From Nemertoderma westbladi (taxonomy: Eukaryota > Xenacoelomorpha > Nemertodermatida > Nemertodermatidae), in NCBI GenBank assembly GCA_032718475.1, contig JAUCBJ010007785.1, positions 161,476 through 225,475 of the forward strand: a stretch of DNA of 64,000 nucleotides, in the 5' to 3' direction. The translations under genes and the position numbers were made by a program. Every line of letters starts with the position of its first letter. Within the stretch, counting starts at the first letter, position 1. Under the pieces are notes generated by a model. It was given only the letters and a program-made list of their open reading frames with translations. It was not told where the DNA came from and did no database searches. Shown piece by piece: positions 29,317 through 39,967 of the stretch.

Positions 29317-32300
29317 CTATTCATTACCATAACCATAATATGCTGGCGGTTGGATGAGCCTGCCAGAACGAGTATGGGTCGGGTTGGTTGGTTGTGGAGA
29401 GGCAACGGTGGACCATGGCCTCTGTGTTGGTGGATCGTGTGGCGTTTGAGTCGGGGGTGTTGGTGGGGCGAGATGTGATGGCAGTGTGGGCTCAGGTTGG
29501 GCAGACGTAGGGGGTGGGGCGGGCGGGCCGCTAGGGGGCGCGCTGAATGTGCGGACACGCAAAAGGACGCGGTTCCGTCGCACAATTCGCCCGCTCTGTT
29601 GGCGCACGTGGAAGTCGTGGCTGGGGAGGGCCTCGACCACGGTTCCAAGGCCAGTCCAACGCTTAGTGGTGGGGTCTTGAATGGTAACCGGCTGGCCGAC
29701 CAGGAGTGTTTTCAGTGGGCGTGTGTGGCGGTTATAGTTCGCCTGTAGTTCGTTGCGGTTGGTGGCAGCCACCTCGTCCAGCTCCCTGAATGTTTGGCGC
29801 CACTTGGGGGCGAAGGAGGTGAAGTGGACGGGGAGGGCCTCCCGGACGTTGCGACCGTACAGGAGCTCGGCAGGGGATCGACCACCGTAGCGTGGGGTGT
29901 TGCGGAAAGCCAGGATCCCCTGCGCGATTGCGTCCGAGTCGTGGTTGGCCCCCAGGATGAGTTTCTTCATGGCCTTGACCGCGGCCTCGGCGCGGCCATT
30001 GGTGCGCGCCAGGTAGGGGCTGGAGGGCTCGAGCTGGACCCCCCACTGGTGGAGGAACTGGCGGACTTCGTTGGATACGAATTGGGGGCCACCGTCGGGG
30101 TGGAGGATTGTAGGGACGGCGGTGGCGAGGAAGAGGTGGCGGAGGCAGTCGATGATCGCGCGAGATGTTGTGTCTGAGTTGAGGCGGTACAGCGTGGGCC
30201 AGCCGGTATACTCGTCGGTGACCACTAAGTATTTAATGGCGCCAACCTGGAAGAGGTCGGCATGGGTGCGCTGGAAGGGCCTCGTGGCCTCCGGGTTGTG
30301 TTGGAGGGGCTCGGGGGCGTGGGTGGGGAGGTTGGTCTGGCAGGGACGGCATCGATTTACTGTTTGTTGGATGTCGTTCAGTAGGGATGGCCACCAGACC
30401 GACCTGGTCGCACGATCCCGAGTCTTGTTCAGCCCCTGGTGGGCGGCGTGTAGCTGTTGGAGGGTAGTGCGGCGTAACTCAACGGGGATGTAAAGTTGAG
30501 GGCCTTTTAGGATCACCCCCTCGTGGATCATCAGGTCGGCGCAGTGGACGAAGTAGGGCCGGAGTTGGTCGTCGACCACGTTGTGTTTTGAGGTCGGCCA
30601 ACCCTCTTGGATGACGTTGAGGAGGGCGCGGTAAACTGGGTCGCGTTGGCCGGCCTCCCGAACTTGCTTGATACGCGCGTCCCGGGAATCAAGCGATGGG
30701 AGTTGGCCGATGGCGGCGTTCACCATGAATTCCCGGTCTGCGTCGTCGTCGGGGGTCAGAAGTAAGTCGTCGGGCTGAGGTGCGTGGAGGGGGGCACGGG
30801 AAAACGCGTCGGCGACGAGGTGCTTCGAACCGCGTTGGTGGCGTGCGGTGAAGTTGAACCGGGCCAACGCAGTCTTCAACTTCAGGAGGCGATCGTTGGT
30901 TACCTGGTCCAGGCGGCGGTCATTGAGTACTGGGATCAGGGGGCTGCAGTCCGTCACCAGGTCGAAGTGACGGAGGCCGTCGAGGAAGTAGCGACATTTG
31001 TGGGCAGCCCAGGCGGCACCCAAGGCCTCGAGTTCGGCCATCCCGGACCAGTTGGCCTCGTGTTTCGCGAGGTTACGGGAACCGCACTGGATGGTCATCC
31101 ACCCGTTCCGGGCCGAGTCCCACTGCCTCAGAAGGAAACCGAGTCCATTCAGGCGGGAGGCATCGGTGAGGAGCTCGGTACGACGATCGGGATGGAACCC
31201 GGAGAGGTAGCGTGCGGTGGAGAGTGCGGTGCGGGTCGCCTCGAACGCAGCCTGGTGCTGGGGGAGCCACAACCAAGCGGAGTAGTTGGAGTTCAGGCTG
31301 CGGAGGGGCTCCACCAGTTGGGTGATCTCGGCGGTGGAGTTGCCGAGTTGCTGAGCCAGACCGAGGAAGGATCGGAGTTCTTTCCGACATGTCGGGATGG
31401 GGAAGTGACGAAGGTCGTCCGTGAGCTCCGGGTCGATGCGGTGCTGGCCGTGTGAGATTACATAGCCGCCGAATCTCACCTCGGGAAGGCAGAACTGCAC
31501 CTTCTTGGTGTTTATCGAGATGTCGGCGGCGTCGCAGGCTGCGAGAACCCGGGCGACGGCTTCCTCGTGGTCTTCCTCGGTGTCGGAATACACCAGGATG
31601 TCCTCCACGATCCTGGCGATGTTGGGGACGCCGTGCAGGGCCTTGGCCATTCGGGCGTTGAAAACGTCCGAACTGCCATGCCATCCCATGGGCATCCTGC
31701 GGTACCGGTAGCGACCACGCGGGGTGACGAAGGTGGTCAACTTCCGGCTCGCGGTGTCCAGTTCCACCTGGTGGAACCCCTTCAGCCCATCCAGGACTGA
31801 GAAGAATTGCGCGGATGGCGGAATCCGAGAGACAACCTGGAACGGGGCTGGGGAGAAGTAGGCAGGTCGGATGGTGTGCCTGTTGAGTTGCCGGAGGTCC
31901 ACCGTGATGCGAACTGAGTTGGGGTCCTTCTTCCGGGTGACAACCATGGGACTGAGCCACGCGCTCGGGTCGTTCTCGTCGTCTGCGGGCTCAAGGATCC
32001 CCATGGTGACTTGGTCACGGAGTTCCCGGTCGAAGGCTTCCTCCAAGTTGGCGGGGATGGCACGGTTCGCATACGAGAAAGTTCGAGAGGCGTCCTCGCG
32101 GAGTTTGATTGTTATTGGGCCGCCTCTCATTACCCGACAGATCCCCGACAGTGGACGTGGGAACCGGGCCGCGAGTTTATCCCATGTGGTGCTGGTGGTT
32201 GTAGCTGCTGGTGCAGTAGCCAGGGCTGGTGGTGGGGCGGTCGGGATGGCAACCGGTTCAGGCGGGGTCGGCTGTGCTGGCCGGGCCGCAATGGAGGAGC

Positions 32301-33714
32301 ACTGTGGGCGTGGCGGGGTACCTCCTCGCAGGATCGGGCTCGACAGGATCCCGAGGAGGAAACACGCCTTGCGGGACAGCAGTGGTTGTTGGAGACCGTC
32401 TAGCACCCAGACCTCGGTGGTGCATGCTGTGCGGAGCGCCAAGCACTGGAAGGTGGCCTTGAAGATCCCTTTGAACGACCAGCCAGTCCTACTGCCATTA
32501 GCGAGTTTGGGGGCCTGTGGGGCAGGGACTGGTTGCCGTAGGTTGGCCAACCGCCCCCCGAAGGCGAGAAACGTACGGAGCGGGATTCCAGTTATGTTGG
32601 CTCCGGAATCGGGGAGGAATTGGAGCTTGCGGATGCCGAAGGAGGTGTTGGCGGCAACCTGGAACCCGACTGTGATGGTCTCCAGCGGTTCCAGCTGCTC
32701 CATCGCTGACACGAGTGGGGCATCAGCCAGTTCGGCGCCGGCGAGGAGGGACCAAACCTCGGCGAGGTTGGTCGAAGAGAAGTCGGAGTCCGGGTTGGTG
32801 TGGTTAGGTGCCCCAGATGTCATGTTGGTGTTTGGTCGGCGGGGACACATCCGGTCGTAGTGTCCCATGTTGCCACAGTGACGGCAGGTCGCATCGAGAC
32901 CGGGACACCGTTTACCGATGGGGTGGGGCGGATAACCGCACTGGGGGCAGCGGGCACTGGAAGTAGTGCCGCGGGGACGGCTCGAGCGCCCTCGTTCGGG
33001 TTGCCGGGGGCGCAGTGCGTTGGCCCGAGCTGCAGACGATGCGGATGCGGGGTTCGCGAAGGAGGCGGCGTCTTTCCGGGCGGCCCACACGGCCTGCGCT
33101 AGTTGCAGTGCGTCGGTGAGGGAACTTCCGGCGGGGAGGCGGAGAAGGTGTTCGGTCACCTCCTGGTCGTGGAATCCAGCGATGAACTGATCCAGGAGGC
33201 GATCGTTTGTATGGGCATCGGCAGTGGGGAGCGCTGCGAAACCGCATTTGGTGGCGATGTCGCGGAGGTGCACCAGGAATGTTTCGGGTGGTTCCTCCGG
33301 GAGGCGGTTTCGGCGGGCGAGTTCCTGGCGGTGGACTCGCTTGTTCGTCCCCCCGTCGATGTGAGTGCCGAGCTTCCCAAGTACCGTATCGGGATCGGAG
33401 TTCTCAGCAGTGGTTAGACCAAGTCCCTTTACGACGGCATTCGTGCTCCGCGAGAAGGCCGTTGTCAGGGCGGCGCGTCGTTGCCGGTTGGTGGCAGTGA
33501 GGAGTCGCGCGGAGGCTTGTGGGTCTGGAGGGACGGAGGTGTCTGTCACACGGAGGTTGCCCAGGCCGGACGTGACGAGGAAGGCCTCCCACTCGTCCTT
33601 CCACAGGTCCCAGGTCGATCGCTCTGAGTCGATATCGAATGGTGGGGGTGCGCTGCGGAGGATAAAAGTGAGAGGGTCGCGGTTGTCGGCGGGCGCGGGC
33701 AGGTGCGTATCCAT
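29317..33714 (-). CDS. Ty3-type gag-pol polyprotein
   Basis: 1465 codons from ATG at 33714, one frame. Order: gag; two Cys-rich knuckles near residue 250-300 including CRHCGNMGHYDRMC; retropepsin PDSGAN near 367; reverse transcriptase with FFSVLDGLKGFHQ and VEDILVYS near 700 (Glu where the usual YxDD has its first Asp); RNase H with LTDASR; integrase with an HHCC finger (about 1088-1125), a core Asp in HADLFQ, HPDGGPQF and a Glu in GRAEAAVK; and a Pro-rich tail. Gag and pol share one frame, so no frameshift is needed. Many long open frames on the opposite strand are a by-product of high G+C content. Confidence 0.93.
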   Translation of the reverse strand: MDTHLPAPADNRDPLTFILRSAPPPFDIDSERSTWDLWKDEWEAFLVTSGLGNLRVTDTSVPPDPQASARLLTATNRQRRAALTTAFSRSTNAVVKGLGLTTAENSDPDTVLGKLGTHIDGGTNKRVHRQELARRNRLPEEPPETFLVHLRDIATKCGFAALPTADAHTNDRLLDQFIAGFHDQEVTEHLLRLPAGSSLTDALQLAQAVWAARKDAASFANPASASSAARANALRPRQPERGRSSRPRGTTSSARCPQCGYPPHPIGKRCPGLDATCRHCGNMGHYDRMCPRRPNTNMTSGAPNHTNPDSDFSSTNLAEVWSLLAGAELADAPLVSAMEQLEPLETITVGFQVAANTSFGIRKLQFLPDSGANITGIPLRTFLAFGGRLANLRQPVPAPQAPKLANGSRTGWSFKGIFKATFQCLALRTACTTEVWVLDGLQQPLLSRKACFLLGILSSPILRGGTPPRPQCSSIAARPAQPTPPEPVAIPTAPPPALATAPAATTTSTTWDKLAARFPRPLSGICRVMRGGPITIKLREDASRTFSYANRAIPANLEEAFDRELRDQVTMGILEPADDENDPSAWLSPMVVTRKKDPNSVRITVDLRQLNRHTIRPAYFSPAPFQVVSRIPPSAQFFSVLDGLKGFHQVELDTASRKLTTFVTPRGRYRYRRMPMGWHGSSDVFNARMAKALHGVPNIARIVEDILVYSDTEEDHEEAVARVLAACDAADISINTKKVQFCLPEVRFGGYVISHGQHRIDPELTDDLRHFPIPTCRKELRSFLGLAQQLGNSTAEITQLVEPLRSLNSNYSAWLWLPQHQAAFEATRTALSTARYLSGFHPDRRTELLTDASRLNGLGFLLRQWDSARNGWMTIQCGSRNLAKHEANWSGMAELEALGAAWAAHKCRYFLDGLRHFDLVTDCSPLIPVLNDRRLDQVTNDRLLKLKTALARFNFTARHQRGSKHLVADAFSRAPLHAPQPDDLLLTPDDDADREFMVNAAIGQLPSLDSRDARIKQVREAGQRDPVYRALLNVIQEGWPTSKHNVVDDQLRPYFVHCADLMIHEGVILKGPQLYIPVELRRTTLQQLHAAHQGLNKTRDRATRSVWWPSLLNDIQQTVNRCRPCQTNLPTHAPEPLQHNPEATRPFQRTHADLFQVGAIKYLVVTDEYTGWPTLYRLNSDTTSRAIIDCLRHLFLATAVPTILHPDGGPQFVSNEVRQFLHQWGVQLEPSSPYLARTNGRAEAAVKAMKKLILGANHDSDAIAQGILAFRNTPRYGGRSPAELLYGRNVREALPVHFTSFAPKWRQTFRELDEVAATNRNELQANYNRHTRPLKTLLVGQPVTIQDPTTKRWTGLGTVVEALPSHDFHVRQQSGRIVRRNRVLLRVRTFSAPPSGPPAPPPTSAQPEPTLPSHLAPPTPPTQTPHDPPTQRPWSTVASPQPTNPTHTRSGRLIQPPAYYGYGNE

Positions 33715-33825
33715 GTTCAGGCAAGTACTGCAGTAGGATCAGAAGATAGCAGTGACAGATAGTGGTTTTACAGTTTTAGGCAGTCAGGTGTGGCAGTTTG
33801 GGCAGTGAGTGTCACGGTAGGTTCG

Positions 33826-33843
33826 AGAACCAAAGCTGCGCCA
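33826..33843 (-). other. Ty3 primer-binding site
   Basis: Minus-strand TGGCGCAGCTTTGGTTCT begins immediately after the 5' LTR. The complement resembles a tRNA 3' end with CCA; similarity seems to continue into a T-arm (GGTTCGAGAACC at about 33820-33831 on the plus strand). The tRNA identity was not determined. Confidence 0.75.
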
Positions 33844-33957
33844 TGACTAGCTGTCTGGTACCGGTCGTCCGTATATTCAATAAGTCAGTATACCGGTATA
33901 TCCAAAACGCATACAGATAAGACAAGGGGCGAGCCATCGAGGCGAGTCTACTACACA
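33844..33957 (-). repeat. Ty3 element 5' LTR
   Basis: 114 bp, identical to 29079-29192; followed by CCGTC at 33958-33962. Confidence 0.9.
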
Positions 33958-34299
33958 CCGTCTATATTTAGTATTCCATGGTTGTACTAATAATTGATGG
34001 ATCTTTGAACTAATAGTTCTCAAAATATTTCACATCCAGGATCTCAAAAAAAATATACTCAAGCAAAATATTAGTAATGGTGAAAAAGGGTACTTTTAAA
34101 TTCTAAAAAACAATACTTTTTATTATTATACAGTAAATATACAATCAAAATGAATTAAAACAAAGAAACACTTTATGTCAAAGCGGAACAGCCTATTTAA
34201 TCGTCGAATGTTGAAAGATTCGATCATTTTGAAATATAATATCAAGGAGCTCGGATGGATGATCGCACTACCTCCGTACTTATCCAAGGCTCCGCTCTG

Positions 34300-35066
34300 C
34301 TCATTGGAGATTGGACCATGTTGCTTCTAGTGTTGGTCTTTTTATTGACTCCAAGAAGACCACAATTTTGACGGTGAACCTAGACAGCCCTCAAGAAATG
34401 TCTGATCGAAAGGACATAAGCTCTATGATGGACGCCTTGCTTGAGCAGGTGGATGACATCTGCTACTTATGATCATGGATCAGAAGTCAGGTGAAGACCT
34501 TCGGATACGTAAGGTGAAGGCATGGGCAGCGTTAAATAGTCTGTCCAGGATTTGGAAGTCCCCCATAGAATAAAACGGAACCTTAAGGTTCTATTATTTA
34601 TGGCAGTAGTAGTACCAGTACTCTTATATCGGAGTCAATGCTGGGCTCTAACTGCAGAGGATACCAAATCTCTGGATGGCACCTCACAAGAATGCTACGC
34701 CGGTTTCATTGTGTCAAGTACAATGAACACATCTACACTCAGACTCTATACAACATTGGAGGTGTTCCAATAGTCTCCCCTAGCTTGACTATTGAACGGA
34801 ACCGCCTCCGCTTTGCAGGACATTGCTTTTGCCGTGAGGACCAGCCAGTGCATAATCTTGTGCTATGGCAGCCCCATGGAGTGAATAATCATGGTGGACA
34901 GCCCATGACTTTCTTGAGACGCATCTTAAAGGAAACTGGCCTTGAAGATGCGGATGATCTATAAAATGCCATGGGTGATAGGGAGTTGTTGCGGCGCAAT
35001 TTTGACGACAAGCCGGCACAGCATTCTTAAAAATGCAGCTGCAATGCAGCATGCCGATCCTAGTAG
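34300..35066 (+). pseudogene. 5'-truncated LINE copy, 3' third of ORF
   Basis: Matches the 3' part of the LINE at 1171-4395 from the region after the FADD motif (GCTTCTAGTGTTGGTCTTTTTATT) to the shared end GATCCTAGTAGT. Frameshifts and stops break the frame; the longest pieces are at 34552-34773 and 34638-34964. Typical dead-on-arrival insertion of the same family. Confidence 0.85.
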
Positions 35067-36048
35067 TTCAGTGTATAATAATAATAACATTTTAAGGCGT
35101 GGCTGTGTGTCTGTGGCATTATGGTAATGCCGCCATGTGGCCGCGGACCTCACGGCCATACCGTCCTCCACATACCGTCCTCCATAAAGTTTGTAGATCA
35201 TATTATTTTTATTTGGTGTAATTAATTAATTTAGTTTAAATATATAATTTAATATTGATTATCTTACCTTGATTTTCCATTCCATGTGTAAGAGCCATTG
35301 ACACCCGTAGTTTAATCTACTACCTGTATGTCTTCCATTTAAATTTGAAACCTTTTTTATTTACATAAAGTTTTGTAAACATAAATTTTCAAAGTTTAAT
35401 TCAGTTTACTTACTCAAAAATCATTCAATTCAAGAACTAAATATTTAATTAACATAATTGAATAGCAATTAAGTTTCAGTTCAATTCTATATTGTTGGAC
35501 ATTGAACACTTTCGATTGCGTTTCGCTTAAGAACCGCACTACAATTTCAGCGAATATATTTTCACTTACAAGCTAATCTGCAGATAGCTTACGGCTCAGC
35601 GCTATATCTATTAGACTTAATTTACCGCTGGGAAATATATTACATATTTTCCCGCTGCGGTGTACTTTCACTGCCACAAAGATTGTTAATTTAGAAAGTG
35701 TATGAATAGGTAAGCCTACAGCAGCTCAGTCTGTTACCGCAGCAGCGTGAAACACGAAAATATGTAACCGGATAACTTCCTTCGGTGGTTTATTCTGCCA
35801 ATTTCAATTTTTGCACAACATTAAGCACCTGAAATCTCATTGATATGGGAATGAATGAGTAAGTACAGTGATAAATCTCAATAAGCTGGTAATAAACTTC
35901 TTCATAATAATTTGATAGACAATATAATTACATATAAAATATTGTAAATTAAAACTTTATTTACTTGCCCGATTCTTGATCTACTGTAGTCAGTGTAGTC
36001 CATTGACCTGGCTCGTTGTAACTTGCTCTTATTCTCCTGGTTAATGTA
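35067..36048. other. A+T-rich non-coding sequence
   Basis: No gene or repeat recognised, apart from small inverted GGCATTATGGTAATGCC near 35116. Confidence 0.4.
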
Positions 36049-36115
36049 TGTAAGCAGATCCATTCTGTCCTACACTTCCTACCAATAAATGGGGGGTGAA
36101 CTGATTTATGAATCA
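36049..36115 (+). repeat. 67-bp terminal repeat, left
   Basis: Paired with 38711-38777. Begins TG, ends CA. Confidence 0.65.
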
Positions 36116-36849
36116 GAACCTATGCCTGTAACCCACCCGGGACAAAAGGTTGAGTTGATATGCTATAATACCCATAATCTAGTGGATAGAAACGGAGATA
36201 CAACGTACCAATGATGGGAGAAGAAGAAGGCGGATTGGGTAGAGGAACAGAGGGAGGAGGTGGCTGCTAGGAGAGAGAGAGAGAAGGGAAGCGGCGGGGA
36301 GAGAGGCGATAGAGAGAGGATGTAAGGATGAATATGAATTAGGGCACAGGTCTTGGATGAGTTAAGATGGGGCTCGGCGTCTTCCAGTGGGTTTCGGTTT
36401 AAGGAGGAAGATGACGAGTTATCCGGAAGGATCACTGATTCAAACGATGTCTGGGATGCAGAGGATGCTGATACCTGCGTAGTCTGAGGGCGACAATGGA
36501 AGGAAGAAGTCGAGGACGGGCGATAGGGAGGTCTCATATGAGAACTGGCCCGGGGAAGGGCATCAAGAGTCAAAGGTGATTCCGGGTCTGAAACCACGCC
36601 CAGTGGAAGGATTGGCGAGGATGAGTTCGGCGAGATGCTGCCGATAGAGTGGATCGGATGCGTAGAAACAGATTGGGTGGATGAGAGAGTGGTGACGGCC
36701 AACGGGGTGAGAGGTTTCTGGGATATCCTAGGCAAACGGACTTGGGAACGTAGAGAGCCAGTAAACAACTTCCTGGTAGTGGTGATCAAACTGGGGAAAC
36801 AAACTGGGATGGCGCTGCGAGTAGTATTCGGAGAGAGGCTGCAGAGGGA

Positions 36850-37226
36850 GGAAATCGATTTCGATCGATTTGGAAACGGAGATTGATTTGGGTCGCGATG
36901 GGAATGTCAAAATGTTTACCTATCAACGACTCCAAAGAACCAAACGGCATGCCCAGAAGGACGACTTCGGTTGACAAGGCGGAATAGATGGCTGTGACTA
37001 CTGTGGGCGACTAACCCACCAAAGGAAGGACTGTCTATACCAATACAAAAAAGGAGCGAGGTGTAACTATTGTTGTGATTCGAGCCATACCATGGGTGCA
37101 TGTCTGGAACTACACCACCAATGTGATAAGTGCAAGTTGAGAGGCCACTTCAAACGCCACTGTGACAGAACGAGTGATGACAAGAAGTTCTGGGGATTGA
37201 AGATTTGGCAGATGTGGGCACAATGA
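36850..37226 (+). pseudogene. Zinc-knuckle module related to BEL accessory gene
   Basis: A plus-strand frame with three CCHC knuckles (CDYCGRLTHQRKDC, CNYCCDSSHTMGAC, CDKCKLRGHFKRHC). The last two are separated by six residues ending in Gln, the same spacing as in the accessory genes of BEL-1 and BEL-2. The residues before the first knuckle (EIDLGRDGNVKMF) also resemble BEL-2 (DIVLDIGKEGSAK). A TGA interrupts the frame about six codons before the first knuckle, and the frame stops at 37226; similarity seems to go on in other frames to 37646, ending in a basic tail. No ATG supports the frame. It is most likely a decayed third member of the accessory family. Confidence 0.65.
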
Positions 37227-37394
37227 CGAAGCAAAGGATGAAAGCCCATGAATTCCAGTGGGACTTCTTCAATGTCAACCAGGATGTCCATCACCAGTTG
37301 ATTCACAGGAAGTTACCTTTACTTACCAGGAGGTGTTCACAGCAACATCGCGAGGAGGGATTACCAACAACACCCAGCGAGACCTAGATAGGAC

Positions 37395-37646
37395 GTGGAG
37401 GAAAGAGCAGAGTTCAGGGAAATCTTGGACGAGCATATTCCCTGCGAGATGAGGATCGTCATTTGGGATGCCACAAGGGGTAAAGAAGGGCATGCAACAG
37501 GACCGCCAGCAAAGCGATATAGAGAGACAATAACGGCCCCACCCAAGGAATCAACCACAGGAATCGGGAAAGCCATGCGCAGCAGCATGCGCAACCGCAC
37601 TAAAGAACCAGCGGTACAGCAAGAAACGCCCAAGACAAGACGATGA
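37395..37646 (+). pseudogene. Basic C-terminal continuation of the zinc-knuckle module
   Basis: An 83-codon frame ending in Arg/Lys-rich sequence. A GPP...TT...R-rich pattern is similar to the end of the BEL-1 accessory protein. It is in a different frame from the knuckles, so at least one indel separates them. The relation is weak on its own. Confidence 0.4.
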
Positions 37647-37877
37647 CAGAGGAAAATAACTACGAGAATGGGGGGAAGGTTCTAAACTGACACTCGGGAT
37701 GTCACCTGCTGATGTCATCCACTGACGGGATAACATTAGTGTGCCTGGGAAGCATCATCAGGACTATAGACTAATGTTTCAAGAACACTCCCCCTTAACT
37801 GTAAATAATTCAAATTAATATGTAGTGCAATTAATAGTAGTGCAATATTATGTATAAATATAATCAAGAACTATGTA

Positions 37878-38144
37878 TCTATACCTATAAAAATCAAATT
37901 CTCTCTCTCTCTCTGTGTGTTCGAACTCCTCCAAAACGGGCAGAGGGATTGCGCTGGAACTTGGCATGTGTGTATAACTTTAACCAGCGGTCGTTATAGG
38001 CCACTTTTCGAAAAGTTTAATTCACGTTCGGTACCGGCACTAAGTACCGGTACGTCAGTAGGCCTATACCGGTACCAGTACGCCAGTAGGCCTATGCCGG
38101 TAGCAGGAAATACCGGGTAACATGCCTCGGGTATTGCCTGCTAG
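37878..38144 (+). mobile_element. Non-autonomous Helitron-like fragment
   Basis: Begins TATACCTATAAAAATCAAAT followed by a CT/GT-rich stretch and ends with a CCGGGTAAC...CGGGTATTGCC hairpin-like segment and CTAG. This layout is typical of Helitron/Helentron ends. It contains several TACCGGTA palindromes and lies inside the 36-38.8 kb element. Confidence 0.5.
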
Positions 38145-38710
38145 TGTACTATAAAGTCAAATATAATCTTTCTCAACTATCTACTGCGATGGGGGACTTA
38201 TTGACTGAAATAGGAGGATGAGACAACAGACGGGATCCACTTATCGTGTATGGAGTGCACATATGTGAGATCGTGGGAATCCGACTAGAGTAAAGTGTAA
38301 AGTGTGTTACATTTGATGTTTGGTTGAGTACTGGAGGTCGGGGATGAAGGGTGCAACACCCGGGAAAGTGTGGGGGCGAGTCAGGGTGAGGACGAGTCCT
38401 ATGGGACTAATGAGATGTGCGAGAAGTTATGAAATTGGGGACTGGCGGATCGGATCCAATGGTCCAATTTAAAATTGTGTGAGGAGGGGCAATAAAATAG
38501 CGATGCCACATGCCTTGGTGCACCTTAGCTCGCAGGAGTGCTAAGAATGGGTAGTGAGATCAGATCCAGTGGGACCAGATGGGAGACTGGTCCCAGAGAA
38601 GATAATCCCACCCCACATCCAATGCTAGATTGGATTCCCCGGAATGGAGCGCACTTATCGGTTGATGCAATCTTGATGTTGATCAATCCGGAAAGATAGC
38701 ATAGGGGGAG

Positions 38711-38777
38711 TGTAAGCAGATCCATTCCGTCCTACACTTCCTACAAATAATTGGGGGGTGAACTGATTTATCAATCA
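38711..38777 (+). repeat. 67-bp terminal repeat, right
   Basis: Partner of 36049-36115; preceded by AGGGGGAG and followed by GTTAA. Confidence 0.65.
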
Positions 38778-39967
38778 GTTAAGCTATGGAGCCAATAAAG
38801 CATAGCAGAGAATGGATAGTGCAACAATATTAGCCAGGAGGTGGTTTAACAACCTACCTCAGGGGATGGCGGCTAACATAGGCCCAAGGGGAAATAGGAA
38901 TTGTGAGACTGGTATAAGCCGACCAACGGGGGGGGGGGGGGGGGGGTGGCGACACCAAGCAATTATCGGGATGTGTATCGTTTGGATAACCAATTATACG
39001 TGTTAAGTCTATGTAATGTGTTTTTCCATGTTTCCATATATATTGATATCACGTGCCTACTAATTCAGTTGTCTATATCATTAGGTAGGATGTCGCACAG
39101 TTTTCACCGTCGTCCCTAACTAATATTATATAATGATTGAGCTTTAATCAATTTAACGCTAAACTATTTGAGCCTTTATTATTAACGATAATAACATCAA
39201 ACTCTGTTTTTACCCGGCCTTCGGCCCTTAAGTATTATCAACGCAGTGACGCATATAATCTGCAACATCAGTTGATTGGTCGGGATCCCACTAGCCAACC
39301 AGGATCCCGTCACAATGTAATAAAGCTTATTTAATTGAATGCACAATAAATTATTCGACTTAATAATTACTTCGTGTATTAGTACCACCATCTTTCTTTC
39401 AAGACTGGCCCAAGTGCATGGACGTTTTTTGAGTATCAAAGATTATGTTAAAGCTTTTGCGGCAAAAATGTGTAGTTTTTGTGCAATACGCGAACTACCT
39501 CTAACGTTTATTTTGGTACAGAGCTGTAGTGACGAAATCACCAGCCATTGGCCAGTATTTCTCTTTGTCCCGTATCCTCTATGTTATTTTCCCAATTTTC
39601 ACTTTGCCAATTCTTGAGGCCTTGTTTACATATGAATATGCCGCAGTGTGACAAAATCATTCATTCTGACTTCTGCCCGAGACCATCCGTGGCCAGACTG
39701 CCAGAGGGTTATCAACCACAATATATTATCTCTTGTACTTCACTACTGCCATACTGGATCACTCTCTGCACTAACGGCAAACTTCTGACTGTTGATTGAA
39801 TGCCGGCACCGCATATTTTATACTGTTATTCAATGTTGTTTGGTAACCTATTTAATGGATGCTTATATGTGGAGAATACTTAAGAATAATCAATAATTCC
39901 CCTAACTTTCTTTATTATTGAGGTAAGCAGAAGGGAACATTAGTAACAATTGCTTGGCTCAAATTAC
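38778..39967. other. Non-coding sequence
   Basis: A poly-G tract lies near 38929-38946. No gene recognised. Confidence 0.4.

Larger units (their letters stand above)
29079..33957 (-). mobile_element. Ty3-type LTR retroelement, intact
   Basis: 4.88 kb with identical 114-bp LTRs (29079-29192 and 33844-33957), TG...CA ends, 5-bp duplication CCGTC, a TGG-starting primer-binding site next to the 5' LTR, a purine tract next to the 3' LTR and one uninterrupted gag-pol frame. It is markedly G+C-rich compared with its surroundings. Identical LTRs point to very recent insertion. Confidence 0.92.
36049..38777 (+). mobile_element. Small LTR-like element with 67-bp terminal repeats
   Basis: Direct repeats 36049-36115 and 38711-38777 (about five mismatches) start TGTAAGCAGATCC and end AATCA. 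AGGGGGAG directly precedes the right copy, as a polypurine tract would on the plus strand. GTTAA follows the right copy and also occurs four bases before the left copy, a possible 5-bp duplication disturbed by a TGTA insertion. Inside are the decayed zinc-knuckle gene (36850-37646) and a Helitron-like fragment. It resembles a miniature or non-autonomous LTR element. Confidence 0.6.

Noticed and set aside
30784-32860. Long plus-strand frames in the Ty3 element
   Set aside because: They lie opposite an intact gag-pol with conserved catalytic motifs and come from high G+C content.
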